This document shows, piece by piece, positions 35,830 to 46,601 of a stretch of 64,000 bases of DNA (positions are counted from its first letter, which is position 1; each line of letters opens with the position of its first letter). The stretch covers positions 2,145,285 through 2,209,284 of the forward strand of contig NW_022985163.1 of NCBI RefSeq assembly GCF_010093535.1. Direction: 5' to 3'. The notes beneath the pieces are model-generated. The model saw nothing but the letters and a program-made list of their open reading frames with translations. It had not been told where the DNA came from and did not search any database. Made by a program: the position numbers and the translations under genes. The DNA comes from Lindgomyces ingoldianus (taxonomy: Eukaryota; Ascomycota; Dothideomycetes; Pleosporales; Lindgomycetaceae).

Positions 35830-36965
35830 TTAAAATATTATAATAGTATAAGCTTTTTAGTAGTTTTTATACACTTACTATAAGCTACTTACTAATATGC
35901 TAAAGAAAAACTATAAAGCGCTAGAGCCTGTTAAGCCTGTTATTACATGCTAAAACTTATACTTCTTATGCTATAAGTATGCTATAAAGCTATAGTCTGC
36001 TATTAACACTTACACTAACTACTATATATAATAAGTGCAAAATAAAGACATGTACACTAAAAGCTATAGTAATAAGCTGCCTAAAGTGCTATAGTAGATG
36101 TAATTAGACAGGCTTATAGTAGCTAACTAAGTAGTAGTTACTAAATACTTAAATATTTTAATGCTACTTAAGTCTACTATAAAGTATTTTAAAAAATATA
36201 GTAAAAGTAAATACTTTAGTGCTATTACTAAAATTATTTTAGTTCTAAGTATATACTTTTATACTATAAGTAGTATGTTAAAGCATATAAAGTAGTAGAC
36301 TATAACATATATAATAAAGCATTTAAGAACTATCTTGCTATTAACCTATATGCTGCGTAGGCTAAGATTAGTAAGTACTATACTAAGTTAAATAACTTAC
36401 TAGTGTACTACACTACTATAATACTTTATTTATACTATAAAACATATAATAACACTATTTAAAGTAATAAACTTAAGTAGTTTATTACTAATAACTATAA
36501 CTTTTACACTTTTTAGTAGCTATATAGCGCTTTACTAAGTAAAATAAAGCCCTTTAAAGTTTTATAAGTAATATAAATAATACTATTAATAGTGTTATTA
36601 TCTTTATTACATTTTTTAATAACACTATAAATAATAATAAGTTTAAGTAGTAAAAGCGCACTAAGCTACATGTAAAAAAAAGTAGTAATTATATAAATAA
36701 CTATATTAAATACTAAGTAAAGATATAAAATTACTACTCTAACTTTAGTAAGCTTATACTTAACATACTCTTTATTTTAGCTTTTAGCTATAAGTGTAAG
36801 TGCTTATTTAGTAAGCTTAGTAACTTTCTTAAGCTATATTACTACACTATAAAACTTTAACTTTTAGTAGCTATATAGTGTGTAAAATAGTAGTAAAGAG
36901 CTAGCTTAAGCAACATCAAAGTTATAGCTAAGTTAATAATAATAGATAATATAATAAAGCTTTTA
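35830..36965 (+). pseudogene. C-terminal half of the hAT transposase, RIP-mutated
   Basis: The + frame at about 36700-36960 retains the hAT dimerisation domain: a Tyr-Ser-Asn-Phe-Ser-Lys-Leu segment, then a hydrophobic Ile-Leu-(Phe/Ser)-Ile stretch, then Cys-Lys-Cys-Leu-Phe-Ser-Lys where hAT proteins have Cys-Glu-Arg-Xaa-Phe-Ser, and a final helix. Stops (TAA, TAG) occur at likely Gln and Trp sites. The central RNase-H-like domain should lie upstream but is not readable. Confidence 0.7.
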
Positions 36966-37197
36966 TATAGCTTTAGTAGCTAAAGTAGTAACTATTATAA
37001 AACTTAATACTAAGAACTTTTATAGTGTAGGTTAATAAGCTATTAAGTTAAGCCTTAAGCAAGCCACCTATCTTAGCTTAATTATGTAATTAAGTTAAGC
37101 TGCTTATCATCTTATTAAGCTCTACTTAAGCTAGCCAGCCAGCTTGACTTAACTTGCTTGTTGGAAAGTTTATGTGCACGTTTGTGTAGGGTTTCTA

Positions 37198-37531
37198 ACG
37201 TACACTACAGGCGAGTTGCTTACACACCTAAGTTGCTTACTTTTGCTAAGACCCTACTAAACTACTCCTTTTACACTAATTTATTTCTAATAACACTACT
37301 TAGATGTGCTAAAAAATAATTAAATATAGCTTACACTTTAAGCTTTTAAACAAGACATAACACTTTTAAAGTAACATGCTATAGCTATGTGTAAAGTTTT
37401 TTTAAAAAATAATAAATAACTAATGCGCTAGATATCTGTTACAAGCTAATTTTATAGCTAACTTATAAAGGCTAGAGAATAATAAAAAGTAGATAATTAT
37501 TAAGCACATACTTAAGCTATATACGCAAAAA
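37198..37531. mobile_element. Truncated ACGT-A short element (left arm only)
   Basis: Starts ACGTACACTACAGGCGAGTT after TA, 15 bp outside the hAT target duplication. It follows the left arm of the foldback copies to about 37531, then joins unmutated single-copy sequence. No right end is present. Confidence 0.8.
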
Positions 37532-38054
37532 TTTGGCGCTGAGTTGGGCAAAATTTGATTAGAAAAGAGAGACGTAAGGAGGGTACTACGCAAAGAGCAA
37601 TTTTAGTCGGCCTTAGTGTACGGTCGTCCAATTTTGCAGCTGTAAAAGAAGGGGTCAGTGCTACAAGCTCTGGACCAACCGGTGGGGATAGTTCTAACGT
37701 TAAGGCACGCAAATCTCTCAAGTATACTGCATGGATTGCCACTACGACCTCCTAGCCTCTCTACTAGGAGGTTCGGCCAGCTATAAATACAACATGTGCG
37801 ACCCCCACAGAGCGTGGGATGGCATACTAGTCCGGACTAGTCTGACCCCGGCACGAGCAGTTCCGTCCTGGTGAGACACATGAGACTGAGTTGTGACAGC
37901 AGCAGTATTTCTTCATTTTTCATATGTTCGCCTTGTAGAACACTTCAGCTCTATTTGAGAGATATCTACGAAAAACAGGGTGAGCAGAAACCTATAGATT
38001 TGACAAGACATATCGAGCCTGTCAAGGAAAAAAACAATAGGCACCATTGAATCA
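37532..38054. other. Transition from transposon to gene island; no supported gene
   Basis: The sequence loses RIP character at about 37532. A short + frame (37555-37755) ends beside a hairpin, CCTCCTAG...CTAGGAGG (37749-37772), followed by a TATAAATA at 37785-37792. No coding feature downstream fits that promoter-like site, so it may be a remnant of a lost gene. Confidence 0.35.
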
Positions 38055-39355
38055 ATTGCAAGACGCCAATGAGCCAAGCTCGTAGTCCCTTTGCGAAGCC
38101 ACATTCGATCCTCCCATCTTTATGTAATCCTTTTGAGATCGTCGACCTGTGGTGTCATCCTTCGAAATTCCTGCTGAGTAGCTTGACTTTCTTGTCGAGA
38201 AAGAGCTAATAGCTGATGAGAGGCGCCGAAAGGGTAACAACAGGTGTGCCCGAAGTGCAGGGAGTGCGGAGCCGATCATGGCCACCGTCGGCTCAACCTG
38301 AGATGGGATCCAGAAGGTATAACCAAATTTATCCCACCGTGGGGGAATTACTCGACTCATTTGAGTGAAGAACCCTGTCTTTTTATGAGCACTATTTCCG
38401 ATTGCGGGCTATATGATGAAGTACCTACAGCTAGGGTCGGTATCGCCTGTTCTTCCCCATTGCATGACATAGATGGCAAGCTTGTATGATGCATGCTCTG
38501 AATTCAGGATTAGCTATGTATGGACCACAGGTGCGATATCGTTCTAACTGACGATATCCCAAGAACGAACATGACCAAGACACCCAGGAGTCGCTTGAGT
38601 GGCAATTGCAGTCGCATACCCGGTGCTACGGGGAGTATAAGAAGCAAAACGTCCATTCCAAGGCTCGAGCTATACAGTGCGACATTGTAGTCGTAGTACA
38701 ACTGATCGCTTTTGCAGTGTATCTTTCTCGTAAGGGGATGCCATGCTGCCGAGAGTGGCGTACAGATTACTCCGGGAATAACTGTGAATATAACCACATA
38801 TACGAATGTCAGAATGAAGCAAGCCCATATTGACCACCGTGCCACCATTTCGGTGAGTCCGAAAATGCGATGGTGGAATAGGAGGATCGAGACTCGAACT
38901 GCGGCAGTCATCGCTGGGTAGGTGAACGCTGGTGCAACGATCCCCTGTAGTAAGTAGTATGTGTCAGCTACTATTACCTTTGCTTCTTGGAGAATTCTAC
39001 TCACCTTGAACCATACCGTATACTCTCCCAGCGTGCCTCCCATAGTGTTTTACCAGATCCGCCATATAAATTACAATATACTATCATGATGCCGTGACCA
39101 ATGTACAAAAGCTATTCCGCTTCTTAATAAGTTGCATTTTGAATTGATTTTAGATGTGCTTACTAGTGCTGATATCATGGCCCAGTCGTCGTTCCGAAAA
39201 GCACGGGAGCTCCTTCGAGATACAAGGCGCCCTACGGTTACATTAGTTGCAGTTACCATCATTAATATGACCGCAATGGCTACATCGTAATGCTTGTGTG
39301 TGTCGTTGACCTGTGTGGGAGGAGGGAGTAGAGCAGCGTCCTCTGGAATGGCCAT
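38055..39355 (-). pseudogene. PTH11/rhodopsin-type fungal membrane protein, probably broken
   Basis: Minus strand from ATG 39355. The first exon (to about 39166) has a hydrophobic segment and an Asn-Asp-Asp-Trp motif typical of fungal integral membrane proteins with a rhodopsin-like fold. An intron with GTAAGC follows. A clear intron with GTGAGT...CTACAG lies at 38945-39004. The exon after it (38944 to about 38560) holds at least three membrane helices, including a loop with two Cys. A further intron and the C-terminal tail (Glu-Pro-Thr-Val-Ala-Met-Ile-Gly-Ser, 38280-38250) follow. Between the first intron and the exon before 39005 the frames do not join: Gly-Arg-His-Ala and Gly-Glu-Tyr-Thr-Val-Trp are in different phases at about 39022-39036, which one extra G would explain. 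An unrecognised intron could also explain it. Family members are receptor-like proteins of unknown ligand. Confidence 0.55.
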
Positions 39356-40077
39356 TGTACTCGATTTAAGTGTGGAACTCGTTCTAGGGACGAAAATGAG
39401 AAACGTAGAAAATATAAGATTGAGATGAATATACGGCTGCTCGGGCTTCCGTAAATGAAAGGGTGTCTGCTCGCGAGGTGGTCATGTTACCGTTGCGGTG
39501 CGGTTCATACGCGCCGCAGACTGAAATAAACAGGCAGGTGAATTTCATGCCCAATTGGGGTCCATTTGTCCAAAGAATTCTTCGTAAGACTATAGTTTCG
39601 CTCTTCGCCGCCGGAGAATGCTGTCTTTCGGCCCACAATCTGCATTTATATTGCGGCACAGTTGGACAGCGCCTCTGGGGCACTCCGGCATCTAAGCAAG
39701 CGATGATTGCCTCTTTTGATTGACAATACAGGCGGGCGTATGCCGCATATGCATGTAAGATTCTAGCGCTTCGGCGAAGCGCATCCCCCCTGACTTCTTG
39801 ATGCAGGAATGTGCGTTAGGTTGAATCGCCCATTTTGACTGCAATGTTGTGCGCAGGCTGCTATGCTTTATTTTGGCCTACGAAGCATATTTATTTGAAT
39901 CTGATGTCAGGTTCATAAGCTCGATCAAGCGTATCATCGTTATCGTCCTCGTCGCATTTATTCCATCGTTGGAGCACGTACTCGGTCAATTCCTTACGGT
40001 AGTTCTGAAGAGGCTCGTAGAGGAGCCCTTCGCCAGAAGGGCACCGTATCAAAGACTTTGCTCATTAGGGGTAAGCC
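39356..40077. other. Shared upstream region of two divergent genes
   Basis: About 720 bp between the receptor-like gene (minus) and the FAD oxidoreductase (plus). It contains a small hairpin, GCGCTTCGGCGAAGCGC (39767-39783). Several short frames on both strands lack homology or introns. The region may hold promoters for both genes; no specific binding site can be named. Confidence 0.4.
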
Positions 40078-42049
40078 ATGTTGTTTCCTCTTTTCGCGAC
40101 CCTGTTACAATGCGCTTTAGGAGTCATGGCGTCGGCCCAACCCCGCAACGAGACCCAGGAAGGGGTTCCAGAGGTTCGGGCGTTTATCACTTCCTTGAAT
40201 CTTTCAGTAGACGAGGAAGCTCAAGTGATCGAAATTTTGGAGAATTCCCCAGAAGTGGCATCGGTGTTCGCCAATGAGAGTAAGAAAGCGAGAAGTCTTC
40301 CGGTGCTGGTATACGTAAGCTGCAAGGTAGCACGAGTAGCTTTTGGCACAGGAGTGTTGCTAGAGAAGCCACTGATCGAAAAAGCAGTGGCTGAGAGTTG
40401 GTAATGTGTTCTTTCCCCGAAATACGGCATGAAAGTCGTAACGGTGTTTTGATAGGTCGCAAACGTGTTGGGAATCACCAGCCTGTGTTATCCGGCCAGA
40501 AACAAGCACACAAGTGTCTCAGGCACTGAAAATTGTAACTTTCCTGCGGACGCCTTTCGCCATCCGCAGTGGAGGGCATTCGCCGAACCCCGGGTGGGCT
40601 GGTCTTCAAGACGGCGTCCTGATAGACCTCACAAAGCTGAACAAACTGAGCATAAGCAAAGACTATCATACAGTCAGTGTTGGGCCTGGGGCTCGCTGGG
40701 GGGAGGTATACCAGTACCTGGACCCGTATAACGTTACTGTCATCGGAGGACGGGTCCCTCAGGTCGGAGTGGGTGGACTGATGCTTGGAGGTAAGTTTCG
40801 TTCTGCTCTGCATCTTGGCTTATATCTGCTGCTCGTGTCTTGCTCACGATCCCAAAGGTGGAATTTCATACTTCACTGGAGAATATGGACTTGCGATCGA
40901 CAACATCGTGAATATCGAAGTGAGTGACCAAAATTCGCATAGAAGCCCATTTAATCAACAACAGGTTGTCCTTGCGGACGGGTCGATCGTGAATGCTAAT
41001 CCTCGGGAGCACAGTGACCTTTTTTGGGCGCTGAAGGGTGGAGGGCCTAATTTTGGTAATCAAACTGCTCGCATTACTGGTAGCTGGCACACACCCGCTA
41101 ACGCATTCGCTCCTCAGGCATCGTGACACGATATGACCTTCGCACAGTGCCAATAAAAGACATTTGGTACCAGATGACAGTATATGGTCCGGAAAAGGCC
41201 CCAGATCTCCTAGACGCCTTCGCAGCATGGCAAGGCTCACCAGATACCAAAGGTTCTGTAGCCATGATCGCCACACTGAGCTCCGTCATCGTTGGACTTG
41301 TCTACATCGAGCCGATTGAAAGTCCAAAAGTCTTCCAGCCATTCTACGATATCCCACGTTTGGCCACAGCAGTGCCATCGACCATTGGCACAGTGCTAGC
41401 TTTGAGTCAAATCTCCGGCGCTAGTGCTTCAGTATCCGCGAGGTTCGCATCCAATTGCTGCAAACTCTAAAAATATCCCCCACTGATCTCAGTTGGTTAG
41501 ACATGACTATCGCGCCGCTAGTAGTAAAATTGATTCGGAGCTCTATAGATCCGTCTACGAAGTCTGGAAAAATGAAGCTGCTACTACGAATGAGACCACT
41601 GGCGCAAACATGACATTCGTACTCCAGCACATTCCTAAAAATGTCATTGATAAAGGGCACCAGAATGGGGGAAATTCTCTCGGTCTAGAGCCTATAGCGC
41701 AGCAATGTTAGTAAACATCCTAGATCTCGAAGCGTTGCACCTTGGTAACATGCCGTCTGTAGGGTGGACAACCTTGACTGATTGGGATAATCCGACCCAC
41801 GACGATATTGTCAGAGGCGCAGCAATAGCTATTACGCAAAAATGGGAGGAGTTGGGTAAAGCTCGAGGTTCCCATCTCCCTTTCCTATACATGAACGACG
41901 CGTCGCGGGACCAGAACCCGCTAAACACTTACACATCTGCAAGTCTTCAGAGGCTGAATGCCGTCGCGAAGAAGTACGATCCGCATCGTGTCTTCCAAAC
42001 GTTACAAAATGATGGCTTTTTGTTGTCCAAAGCCAGCAGCGGGAATTGA
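40078..42049 (+). CDS. Secreted FAD-linked oxidoreductase (FAD_binding_4, berberine-bridge-enzyme-like), 542 aa
   Basis: Seven exons: 40078-40400, 40456-40790, 40858-40919, 40965-41055, 41118-41442, 41501-41706, 41763-42049. All introns are GT-AG and 45-67 bp; the coding sum is 1629 nt, exactly 543 codons with the stop. Residues 1 to about 20 are a signal peptide. The FAD-binding domain carries Arg-Ser-Gly-Gly-His-Ser at 145-150, where the His normally binds FAD covalently. It is followed by Gly-rich loops ([10 protein letters not shown]) and [12 protein letters not shown]. The second Cys used for bicovalent flavin in plant enzymes is not seen. A BBE-like tail with Asn-Asp-Ala-Ser and Tyr-Asp-Pro-His-Arg-Val-Phe ends the protein. 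Members oxidise alcohols, sugars or secondary-metabolite intermediates; the substrate is unknown. The intron at 41443 has a weak donor (GTTCGC). No other biosynthetic gene is adjacent. Confidence 0.9.
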
Positions 42050-42534
42050 TACGACATGGTAGATCAGTGGACCCTACATAGTTCATCTGTTATAATGCTC
42101 TTTTTGTGGGCCTAGTTCGACCGCTTATAGTCATCCAATTTTTTTTCCATTAAGAGCAGGGTTTCTACCTGTTCAAGTATGTTATTGAAGCAAGTGATTG
42201 TATTGTTGATTGCTATTTCAGACAGAGGTGGAGTACCTCATATATATGCGTTCCCAGTCCCTTGCAGTTAGTTTCAACCATTGCGATGTTCAACGGTGAT
42301 ATTCAGCAGACACATTTTGTGGGTGATTGACGAAATTGGAGCCGTCAAGGATTCTTGATCAGCGATAGAACAGGTGTCAGACATTATAATCAGGTGCGAG
42401 ATGTTTGGGGAGCTAGGCACGGATCGCTCTTCAGTGTGTCACATCGGTAGGGAAGCTCAGGGCGCAGCCCAGCTGACCTGGTCCACTTACCTCAGCTAAT
42501 GTGACTTGGCAAGACACATTTTTTTGCCACGTTA
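42050..42534. other. 3' flank of the oxidoreductase gene; nothing coding
   Basis: Single-copy-looking sequence. A short inverted pair, TCAGCTAATGTGACTTGGCA and GCCACGTTAGCTGA, lies around 42493-42539 at the border with the AT-rich block. No gene is seen. Confidence 0.35.
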
Positions 42535-43563
42535 GCTGAAAACCTTATTAGGTTAGATAAATATTAAAAAGCTACCTTGCTGTAACAACAAATATTTAGA
42601 AGAAATATCTTAATATTATAAACTGTAATGTATTTCTAATGCATTTCTAATATATTTAAACTAACTACAGCCTTACAGCTGCACTTTTTAATACACCTAC
42701 TGTTGTCTAGCTATAGGTTAATCCTATTGCAACATGGGAGAACAACCTTAATTTCTTATATAGCGTTCTTATTACAAGTAAACCTAATGTATTCACATTA
42801 ATAGTAATAAATAATTCTGCTAGTTTAGAGAAAAATAAAGAGACCTTTATAGAAGCTATTATATTTCTAATGAATTAAGCTTATATTACTAATAGAGTAT
42901 TAGCAATCTATGCTTTACAAGCTAACAAATAGTGTTATCCTAATATCTACTCTAGGTAGTAAGTATATTTTAATAGTAAAGTGTAAGGCCGGATGTCCCA
43001 GAACGGGCCAGTATGGCCTCCCCTGACCTGTTTGGACCTGTTTGGAGGTCACATGACCTGTGCTTCGTATATAAGCATGGATCCTGACAAGCGAGGCTTG
43101 GCAGCGATTCGTCTCTCTTACAATACACTCCTATCTTTCTCCGAAACCTTGCTCTCAGTGCTATCCATGCTATCTACTATCCCATCTTTACATAAAGAAG
43201 CTTTACTACACTCTAGATTTTTTAAAGTACCTAGAGTTAAGTAAAGATAGTGTTGCTTATCTTGTCTAAACCTCTAGCCTAGATAAAAAGTGGTATAAAT
43301 TAGTTTAAGAAAATATCTACAAATCTATTATTAATATGTTTTTAATGCATTACTAACATATTAGATTTAATTCTACTATAAACTTAATTAGAAAAGCCTT
43401 TTAAAAAAACTAACTCTTTAACAACATCTAATGCTAAAGATAGAATTAATAGTGTAAGGTGTCTAATATCTTAGTCTATCTATACAGAACATAGCATATA
43501 CCTCTCTACAGCCTAAGGACTAGAAGAGAATTTAAGAGTAATAAAGAACATATAATTAATCTA
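42535..43563 (+). pseudogene. RIP-mutated coding remnant of unknown identity, split by a solo LTR
   Basis: From about 42731 one + frame stays mostly open with scattered TAA/TAG stops up to the solo LTR (42982) and appears to continue beyond it (about 43196-43450), rich in Lys, Asn, Ile and Tyr. The residue pattern is protein-like (for example Ala-Thr-Trp-Glu-Asn-Asn-Leu, later Asp-Lys-Lys-Trp-Tyr-Lys-Leu). No terminal repeats were found to define an element. I do not recognise the protein; it could be a transposon or a captured gene. Confidence 0.35.
42982..43192 (+). repeat. Solo LTR, 211 bp, second copy of the TGTAAGGCC family
   Basis: Starts TGTAAGGCCGG, ends CTTTACA, flanked by TAAAG (42977-42981, 43193-43197). 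It differs from the 201-bp copy at 16676 by a 10-bp tandem duplication (CCTGTTTGGA twice) that accounts exactly for the extra length. It keeps the TATATAAGC box and shows little RIP. Confidence 0.9.
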
Positions 43564-44346
43564 TAACATACACTATAGGCAAGTTGCTCACACACCTAAG
43601 TTGCTTTCTTTTGCTAAGACTATATTAAACTACTTTTTCTACACTAATGCATTTCTAATAACACTACTTAGATGTGCTAAAAGAATGTTAGATACAGCTT
43701 ACGCTTTAGGCTTATAAATAAGATGTAACACTCTTAAAGTAACATACTACAGCTATGTATAACGTACCTAACAGGTTGGCCGGCCACACAGGTTAGCTGG
43801 CCACTTTTGCTAAGCCCCTACTAAAACTACCCTATTCTCTTGCAAAACAGCCCACTTTAGCCTTATATAAAGTAATATAATATAAGATATTATTTAAAGT
43901 CTACTTTTACTACTTACTTATATATATATAAGTTATGCTTAGTTTAATTACACTACTTATATTACCTTTAACTTAGCTTACTTTTTTTAGCACACACTTA
44001 CATCTTTAGCTTTTTTCTATTACTATGCGCTTTAAACTTCTTTAAAGTAGTTAGATAAGCTTTATTTTTAACTATTAAAGTTTTTTTTACTTAAATCTAC
44101 TTTCTTTTATATAATTTATATTATATAGTAGCTTTATTTACTACTTAAAGCATTATAATTTTATAGCCTACTTTATTATATTAATACTTTAAATAACTAT
44201 TATCTACTTTTTATTACTTTATTATATTACTTTTAGCTATTTTTATTTTTTTAAAGTTATAATAACTACTCTAGTTAATATTTAGCTTATTATAAAGCTT
44301 AACTTATTAAAGTTATACTTATTTTTATTTTAGATACTATACTTAG

Positions 44347-44573
44347 TGTCGGTTGACCTAGGTTCGATCGAACGAACGTACGCCCAAGGGGCGTACTAAG
44401 AGGTGAGCAGGCAAAGATCTTCTTATTATTAACTACTACCCTCTCTCTTTGTACAAAGAAAGAGGGCTCTTAAGTACACATAGCCTCTAACACACAGGCT
44501 AGATAGCTAACGTTTTAGGCAACTTAATTTAGCTATACGCGTGTACAGACACAGCTGTACTTACGTACAGACA
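44347..44573. repeat. Left LTR of the non-autonomous element
   Basis: 227 bp, GC-richer than the right copy. Contains GTTCGATCGAAC (palindrome) near the start and TCTTTGTACAAAGA, another palindrome, in the middle. Confidence 0.85.
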
Positions 44574-45109
44574 CTAGTAACTTTTTATTTTTATAAATTA
44601 AGTTACTTGCCTACCTTACCTTATTTTTTATTTTTTTTTATACTATCCTCTACATCCTTTCCTCTTCTTCTTTGTATAGGGCCTATAGTGTACTGCTAGT
44701 TTGCAACACCTGCTAGCTTTTTAGCCTGCGTACAGCATCTCTTTCCTACAGGATAGATCCTGTGCTTAGCTAGAGCATAAAGAAGCTCTTACTTAAACGT
44801 ATAAGATAGGTTGTTAAAATCCTGTTATGTCTAGCCTTTAAAGTCTTCTATAAAGTTAGACAGACTATACCCTTCTGTACACATAAAAATAAGGGTATTT
44901 GCTATGTATAAAGTTTGTTGTACTTAAAAGAGATTTGTTAACATGTTAAGGCAGTCTACTAGAAGAGTAAGGTTAACCTTTTTTTATAGTATTATTCTAG
45001 ACATGTAGGTTATCTTTACTAGTTTATTATATAAGTATTTTATAATAAAGTAAAAGTTTGCTAGTTGCTTTATTTGTATAGCTGTTGTCTAGGGGGGGGT
45101 GCTAGTTGC

Positions 45110-45324
45110 NNNNNNNNNNNNNNNNNNNNNNNNNNNNNNNNNNNNNNNNNNNNNNNNNNNNNNNNNNNNNNNNNNNNNNNNNNNNNNNNNNNNNNNNNNN
45201 NNNNNNNNNNNNNNNNNNNNNNNNNNNNNNNNNNNNNNNNNNNNNNNNNNNNNNNNNNNNNNNNNNNNNNNNNNNNNNNNNNNNNNNNNNNNNNNNNNNN
45301 NNNNNNNNNNNNNNNNNNNNNNNN
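45110..45324. other. Assembly gap, 215 N
   Basis: The gap is bordered by G runs (AGGGGGGGG on the left, GGGGG on the right) and lies next to the hairpin repeats. Frames reported across it are artefacts. Confidence 0.98.
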
Positions 45325-45362
45325 GGGGGTGTTAACAAGGCAGGCTGCTAATAAGGAGCCTC

Positions 45363-45757
45363 CTCTGCGTAGCTACGCACGCGGTAGGTTTCTAATTATG
45401 CGGCCTGTATTGTCTCCTCTGCGTGGCTACGCACGCGGTAGGCAAGTAGTTGCACAGCTTGTGTTAACAGGAGGCTCTAGGGCGCACAAAGGCTTAGCAG
45501 TAAGCCCTCTCTGCGTGGCTACGCACGCAGCAGGTTGCTAATCTTGTCTTTGTGCAATTAGTTAATCTAGGGGCGCGCATAAGGCTTGCTTACCCCTCTC
45601 TGTGTAGCTACGCACACAGTAGATGTGAGCTTCTTTGTACCTTCTCTATGTAGCTACGCACGCGGTAGGTGTGAGCTTCTTGTACAGTAGCAGTTTTATT
45701 AATCCTTGCAAATCTGTCTGTTAAGGACAATATCCTCTATGTAGCTACGCACGCAGT
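45363..45757. repeat. Six copies of a hairpin-forming unit around GCGTAGCTACGC
   Basis: Units at about 45363, 45413, 45507, 45592, 45639 and 45731 share CTCTGCGTRGCTACGCACGC followed by a GGTAGG-like tail. The core GCGTAGCTACGC is a perfect 12-bp palindrome, extended by flanking TGC/GCA pairs in some copies. Spacing varies (about 40-95 bp), so this is not a simple tandem array. The unit survives while C and G around it were lost. Confidence 0.85.
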
Positions 45758-45783
45758 AAATAGTCTGTTAATAGACTAATTAG

Positions 45784-46010
45784 TGTTAGTTAACCTAGGT
45801 TTAATTAAATAAACATACGCCTAAGGGGTGTACTAAAAGGTAAGTAGGTAAAGATTTTTTTATTATTAACTACTGCCCTTTTTTTTTATACAAAGAAAGA
45901 GGGCTCTTAAGTACACATAGCCCCTAACGCACAGGCTAGATAGCCAACGTTTTAGGCAACCTAATTTAGCCGTACGCGTGTACAGACACAGCTGTACTTA
46001 CGTACGGACA
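45784..46010. repeat. Right LTR of the non-autonomous element
   Basis: 227 bp, the same length as the left LTR but with numerous C-to-T and G-to-A differences in the first half (for example TTAATTAAATAAAC where the left has TCGATCGAACGAAC). Confidence 0.85.
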
Positions 46011-46601
46011 CTTAGCTTTTATGTTAGCTACTAGGTAAAACTAGCCTTAAATAACTTTTAGATCTTTATAAAGTGCTTTTTTATAATTATACTTATAATT
46101 AAACTTTATTATAAACTTAAAGTAGTGCTTAACTTATATACTAGGCTAGTTTAAGCTAATTTAGCCTAGATTATACTTTATAGGCAAGAAATTAGCTATA
46201 TTAGCGATAGCTATAAGCTTAAAAAAAATTTATGTGTAATAAGCTTAAGTATATACTTAATAACTACTTTTTTTTTAAGCTTAGTTAGATTTTTTAATTT
46301 AGGCTAGCATTCTACTTATAAAGGCTGTCTAGCGCGTTAATTACTTAGTATTATGTAAAAGACATTATAAATAGCTGTAGTGTGTTATAAAAAAAGTTTT
46401 AAGTTTTATTTAAAAGCTTAAAAAGTAAGCTATATCTAACATTCTTTAGAAGATTTAATTTAGTGTTGTTGTTAAGGCATTATGTAAATAAGTAGAGTTT
46501 AGTAGAGGCTTAGCAAAAGTAGCTAGCTAACCTGTGTAGCTGGCCAACCTGTTAGGTACGTTAAAGTCTTTTAGAAGATAATAAATAACTAACATGCTAG
46601 G

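Larger units (their letters stand above)
20215..37172 (+). mobile_element. hAT transposon, 17 kb including nested insertions
   Basis: The left end (CATACTTTCTAACAAGCGAG) and the inverted right end (TAAACTTTCCAACAAGCAAG) match. They are flanked by the 8-bp duplication TGTGCACG (20207-20214 and 37173-37180), the hallmark length of hAT elements. Subterminal TTAAGTTAAGC-type motifs occur at both ends. A hAT C-terminal dimerisation domain is readable at about 36700-36960. Its own sequence survives as 20215-20429, 22604-22743, 28272-29359, 32360-32597, 34461-34726 and 35828-37172. All of it is RIP-mutated. Confidence 0.85.
44347..46010. mobile_element. Non-autonomous LTR retrotransposon (TRIM/LARD-like), about 1.66 kb with an assembly gap
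   Basis: Two 227-bp LTRs (44347-44573, 45784-46010) starting TGT and ending ACGTAC(A/G)GACA, flanked by CTTAG (44342-44346, 46011-46015). The internal region, about 1.2 kb including 215 N, has no gag-pol motif; its right part holds six hairpin units (see 45363-45757). The right LTR has many more C-to-T changes than the left. Without coding capacity it would need enzymes from another element. Confidence 0.85.
43762..46561 (-). mobile_element. ACGT-B short element (about 1131 bp) interrupted by a small LTR retrotransposon
   Basis: ACGTACCTAACAGG...GGTACGT between TA dinucleotides (43760-43761, 46562-46563). Removing the insertion at 44347-46010 and its 5-bp duplication leaves 1131 bp, matching the other short copies within 1 bp, including the same deletion junction near 44160. 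The interior is strongly RIP-mutated. Confidence 0.87.

Noticed and set aside
39384..39723. Frames on both strands between the receptor-like and FAD genes
   Set aside because: They overlap each other, lack domains and introns, and sit in the shared promoter region.
45065..45541. Open frames running through 45110-45324
   Set aside because: Most of the frame is N; it is an assembly gap.
45363..45757. Six GCGTAGCTACGC units as a CRISPR or tRNA cluster
   Set aside because: Spacing is irregular, the units are palindromic inside an LTR element, and no cloverleaf can be drawn.
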